From NCBI GenBank assembly GCA_013400975.1, contig WBMZ01010832.1, positions 124,001 to 188,000 of the forward strand: a stretch of 64,000 bases of DNA, written 5' to 3'. Under the pieces are notes generated by a model. The model saw only the letters and a list, made by a program, of their open reading frames with translations. It did no database searches and was not told where the DNA came from. Numbering within the stretch: position 1 is the first letter of the stretch; each line of letters starts with the position of its first letter. Positions 62,101-64,000 of this stretch are shown in pieces. The position numbers and the translations under genes were made by a program. The DNA comes from Atrichornis clamosus. Its lineage: Eukaryota > Chordata > Aves > Passeriformes > Menuridae.

Positions 62101-64000
62101 GAAGACATTAATTAGAAAAATGAATGACATGACAAATACTTAAAATGAGCATGAAATGCTTTGTTTACAACAATTCATTGTTTGTCAATTCTGACGCAAC
62201 CTTCCCTTGGATGCTTTCATTTCCTTTCAGTAACCAAGGTATACACCCAATTAGCACTTTACAATGGCTTTTAGGCCTTTTGGTCACATACTGAGTGAGT
62301 TGTTGGTTTGCTTTGATGGCCACCATGCTGCTGTCTTTGCATGAAGAAATATGGTTATTTTTAAGTCAGAAGTGGGAGTCTCTACGGAAAATAGTTCAAT
62401 ATTTTTTTACCATATGTGTCATTAAAACATTCTCCAGCTTTTGATTTTGAAGATGTAGCAATATTTATTCCAAGTGCCCATTCAATAGAAGAGCCACCGC
62501 TGATAATCAACATGGTTTTGCATAGTGCCTATGGACTACAAGATCAGCTTTCTGGAAACTTTCAAAGGCATATATTACCTTGGGCATTTCTCTTTCCCTC
62601 AACTGTATTCCAGGTATTAGAGTGGTGGTTCTTTCTCTTGTTTGTCATCTTCTCTGGCCTTTCTGCAAATTTGGGTACTTCCCACAGAAAACCTTCATGA
62701 GAAAAATCTAATTGTAGTTGTGGTGAAAACATTGTTTTTCACTGTTGCTATACTTGTTTGTGAAGATGAATGTCAGTGAAAAACTGGCCCTTTAATTGCT
62801 CTTATGCCTCCCTTAAGTTGAGTAAATTTAATGATTAAGGGATTTGGACAATTTTGCTTCCAAATTGGCTCTCCATAGAAACAGAAATTTTTAGAAGTTT
62901 CTATTCATGGGTCAATCATTTCAGTGCATTCTTACAGCTCATAGAAATAGAGTTTTATTATTTTAAAGTTACTTTGCACCTCCTTCTTTTTTTATCATAG
63001 CCACTTTTGCTAACTGCTGGAAATAGTTATTTTAAAGAAAACTCATGTCTTGTGTTTGATCCCTTAAGGGTGCTGTAATAATATTGCAGCGTCATGGTGG
63101 ATAGCAACAGCTGTTTAGAAATAAGAGATTTTATGTCTTCCATGTGTATTTGGTACTTTTGCACTATTCTGCTAGTACTATCCTCATTTTGTATCAGTCT
63201 GGGTCAGCTGAAGCAACATTGTACCAGAGCCTCAGTTTTTGAGAACTTATGAACAGCCCCATCTTAAATGAAAACTGTTCTAAAGTGTTCACAGCGAGGT
63301 TTTCAAAAGAACAAACTTTTTATTTACATATATAAATAAGGGCCACACTTCTAGATTTCTTCAGTATCTATCACAATGAGCTCTACTGAAAAGCTTGCCA
63401 TCTTTTCTGACATCTAAATGAATGCTAAACCTTTGAAGAAACTCATCCCCAGTTATGTCTGCTAACATTTTTCCAATTTAGATGATCAACTAAACAAAGT
63501 ACGATAAATAGTTAATCAAATCTACATGTGTCTCACTTCAATATTGAAATGAAAACAGGAAATCTTTAACTGAGAGAAGGTGGCGTAGCTGACTTTTGTT
63601 CACAAACAGCATCTCCCAGAGACATAAACGAATTAGTGTGGGAGCTAGCCAAAAGAGTTTACAGGAAGTTGTTGCCAACAGTCACCTGTGAGTATAACCT
63701 CATACTTCTCTATCACTGTTACTATGACAGGTGTACTTATCAGGTTTTTGTCTTTTACCATTCTTTCGTTATACTGAATGCTGTTGAATAGCTATGAAAT
63801 ACATGGAAAGCTCAGATTTCAAATGCTCTAAGCACTGTGCAAAATAGGTTGTTGAGATTGTTATTTTAAGTGTAGGAAGAAATTTCATGATCAAAGGATA
63901 TTACATAAAACTCCTGTGGCTAGGATCTCAAGGTATGGTTTAGGCTCACCTTATATCATATGCTATATAGTTAGAAATAATTTTCCCCCAAAATTTAGGC
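59131..64000. other. Single-copy non-coding DNA to the window end
   Basis: About 4.9 kb without a supported gene. A (CAAA)n run lies at 61,981-62,000. A splice-flanked minus-strand segment at 60,524-60,569 and an open segment after a plus-strand acceptor at 62,438 are discussed as weak exon candidates. I see no RNA gene or clear interspersed repeat. Confidence 0.5.

Overview
This window is vertebrate nuclear DNA, almost certainly from a songbird or other passerine. It is AT-rich, has few CpG dinucleotides, and holds no operons, phage or CRISPR. The open frames are short; the longest is 161 codons. The taxonomic evidence is the interspersed repeats. Several truncated CR1 LINE copies carry the avian 3' end (repeats of an 8-mer like CACAGAAT, read antisense) and remnants of the CR1 reverse transcriptase. 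One short element at 23,776-23,907 joins a tRNA-Ile-like head to a CR1-type tail, the structure of the passerine TguSINE1 family.

Layout. 1-11,900: single-copy non-coding DNA with one CR1 fragment (307-548), a perfect hairpin beside its truncation point, a GC/CpG-rich patch at 4,000-4,325, and an AT microsatellite region with one unresolved base (8,338). 11,915-17,590: the most repeat-rich part, with three antisense CR1 copies; the largest keeps the reverse transcriptase core including the A-D-D motif. 17,600-39,740: long single-copy DNA holding the SINE and several short perfect inverted repeats. 39,745-39,912: a sense-strand CR1 tail. 39,913-52,670: single-copy DNA with a few microsatellites. 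52,673-59,130: a denser accessory block with two probable antisense LTR-like segments, another CR1 copy, a splice-flanked candidate exon at 56,498-56,600, a TA microsatellite, and a three-copy 79-bp minisatellite at 58,770-59,006. 59,131-64,000: single-copy DNA.

No protein-coding gene can be named. The window is best read as a gene desert or as the inside of one or more very large introns. A few splice-flanked open segments on the plus strand are phase-compatible with each other and are reported as weak candidate exons. No undescribed system could be demonstrated. The observations most worth checking are the minisatellite, the SINE, the candidate exon chain, the paired LTR-like segments and the number of short perfect palindromes.
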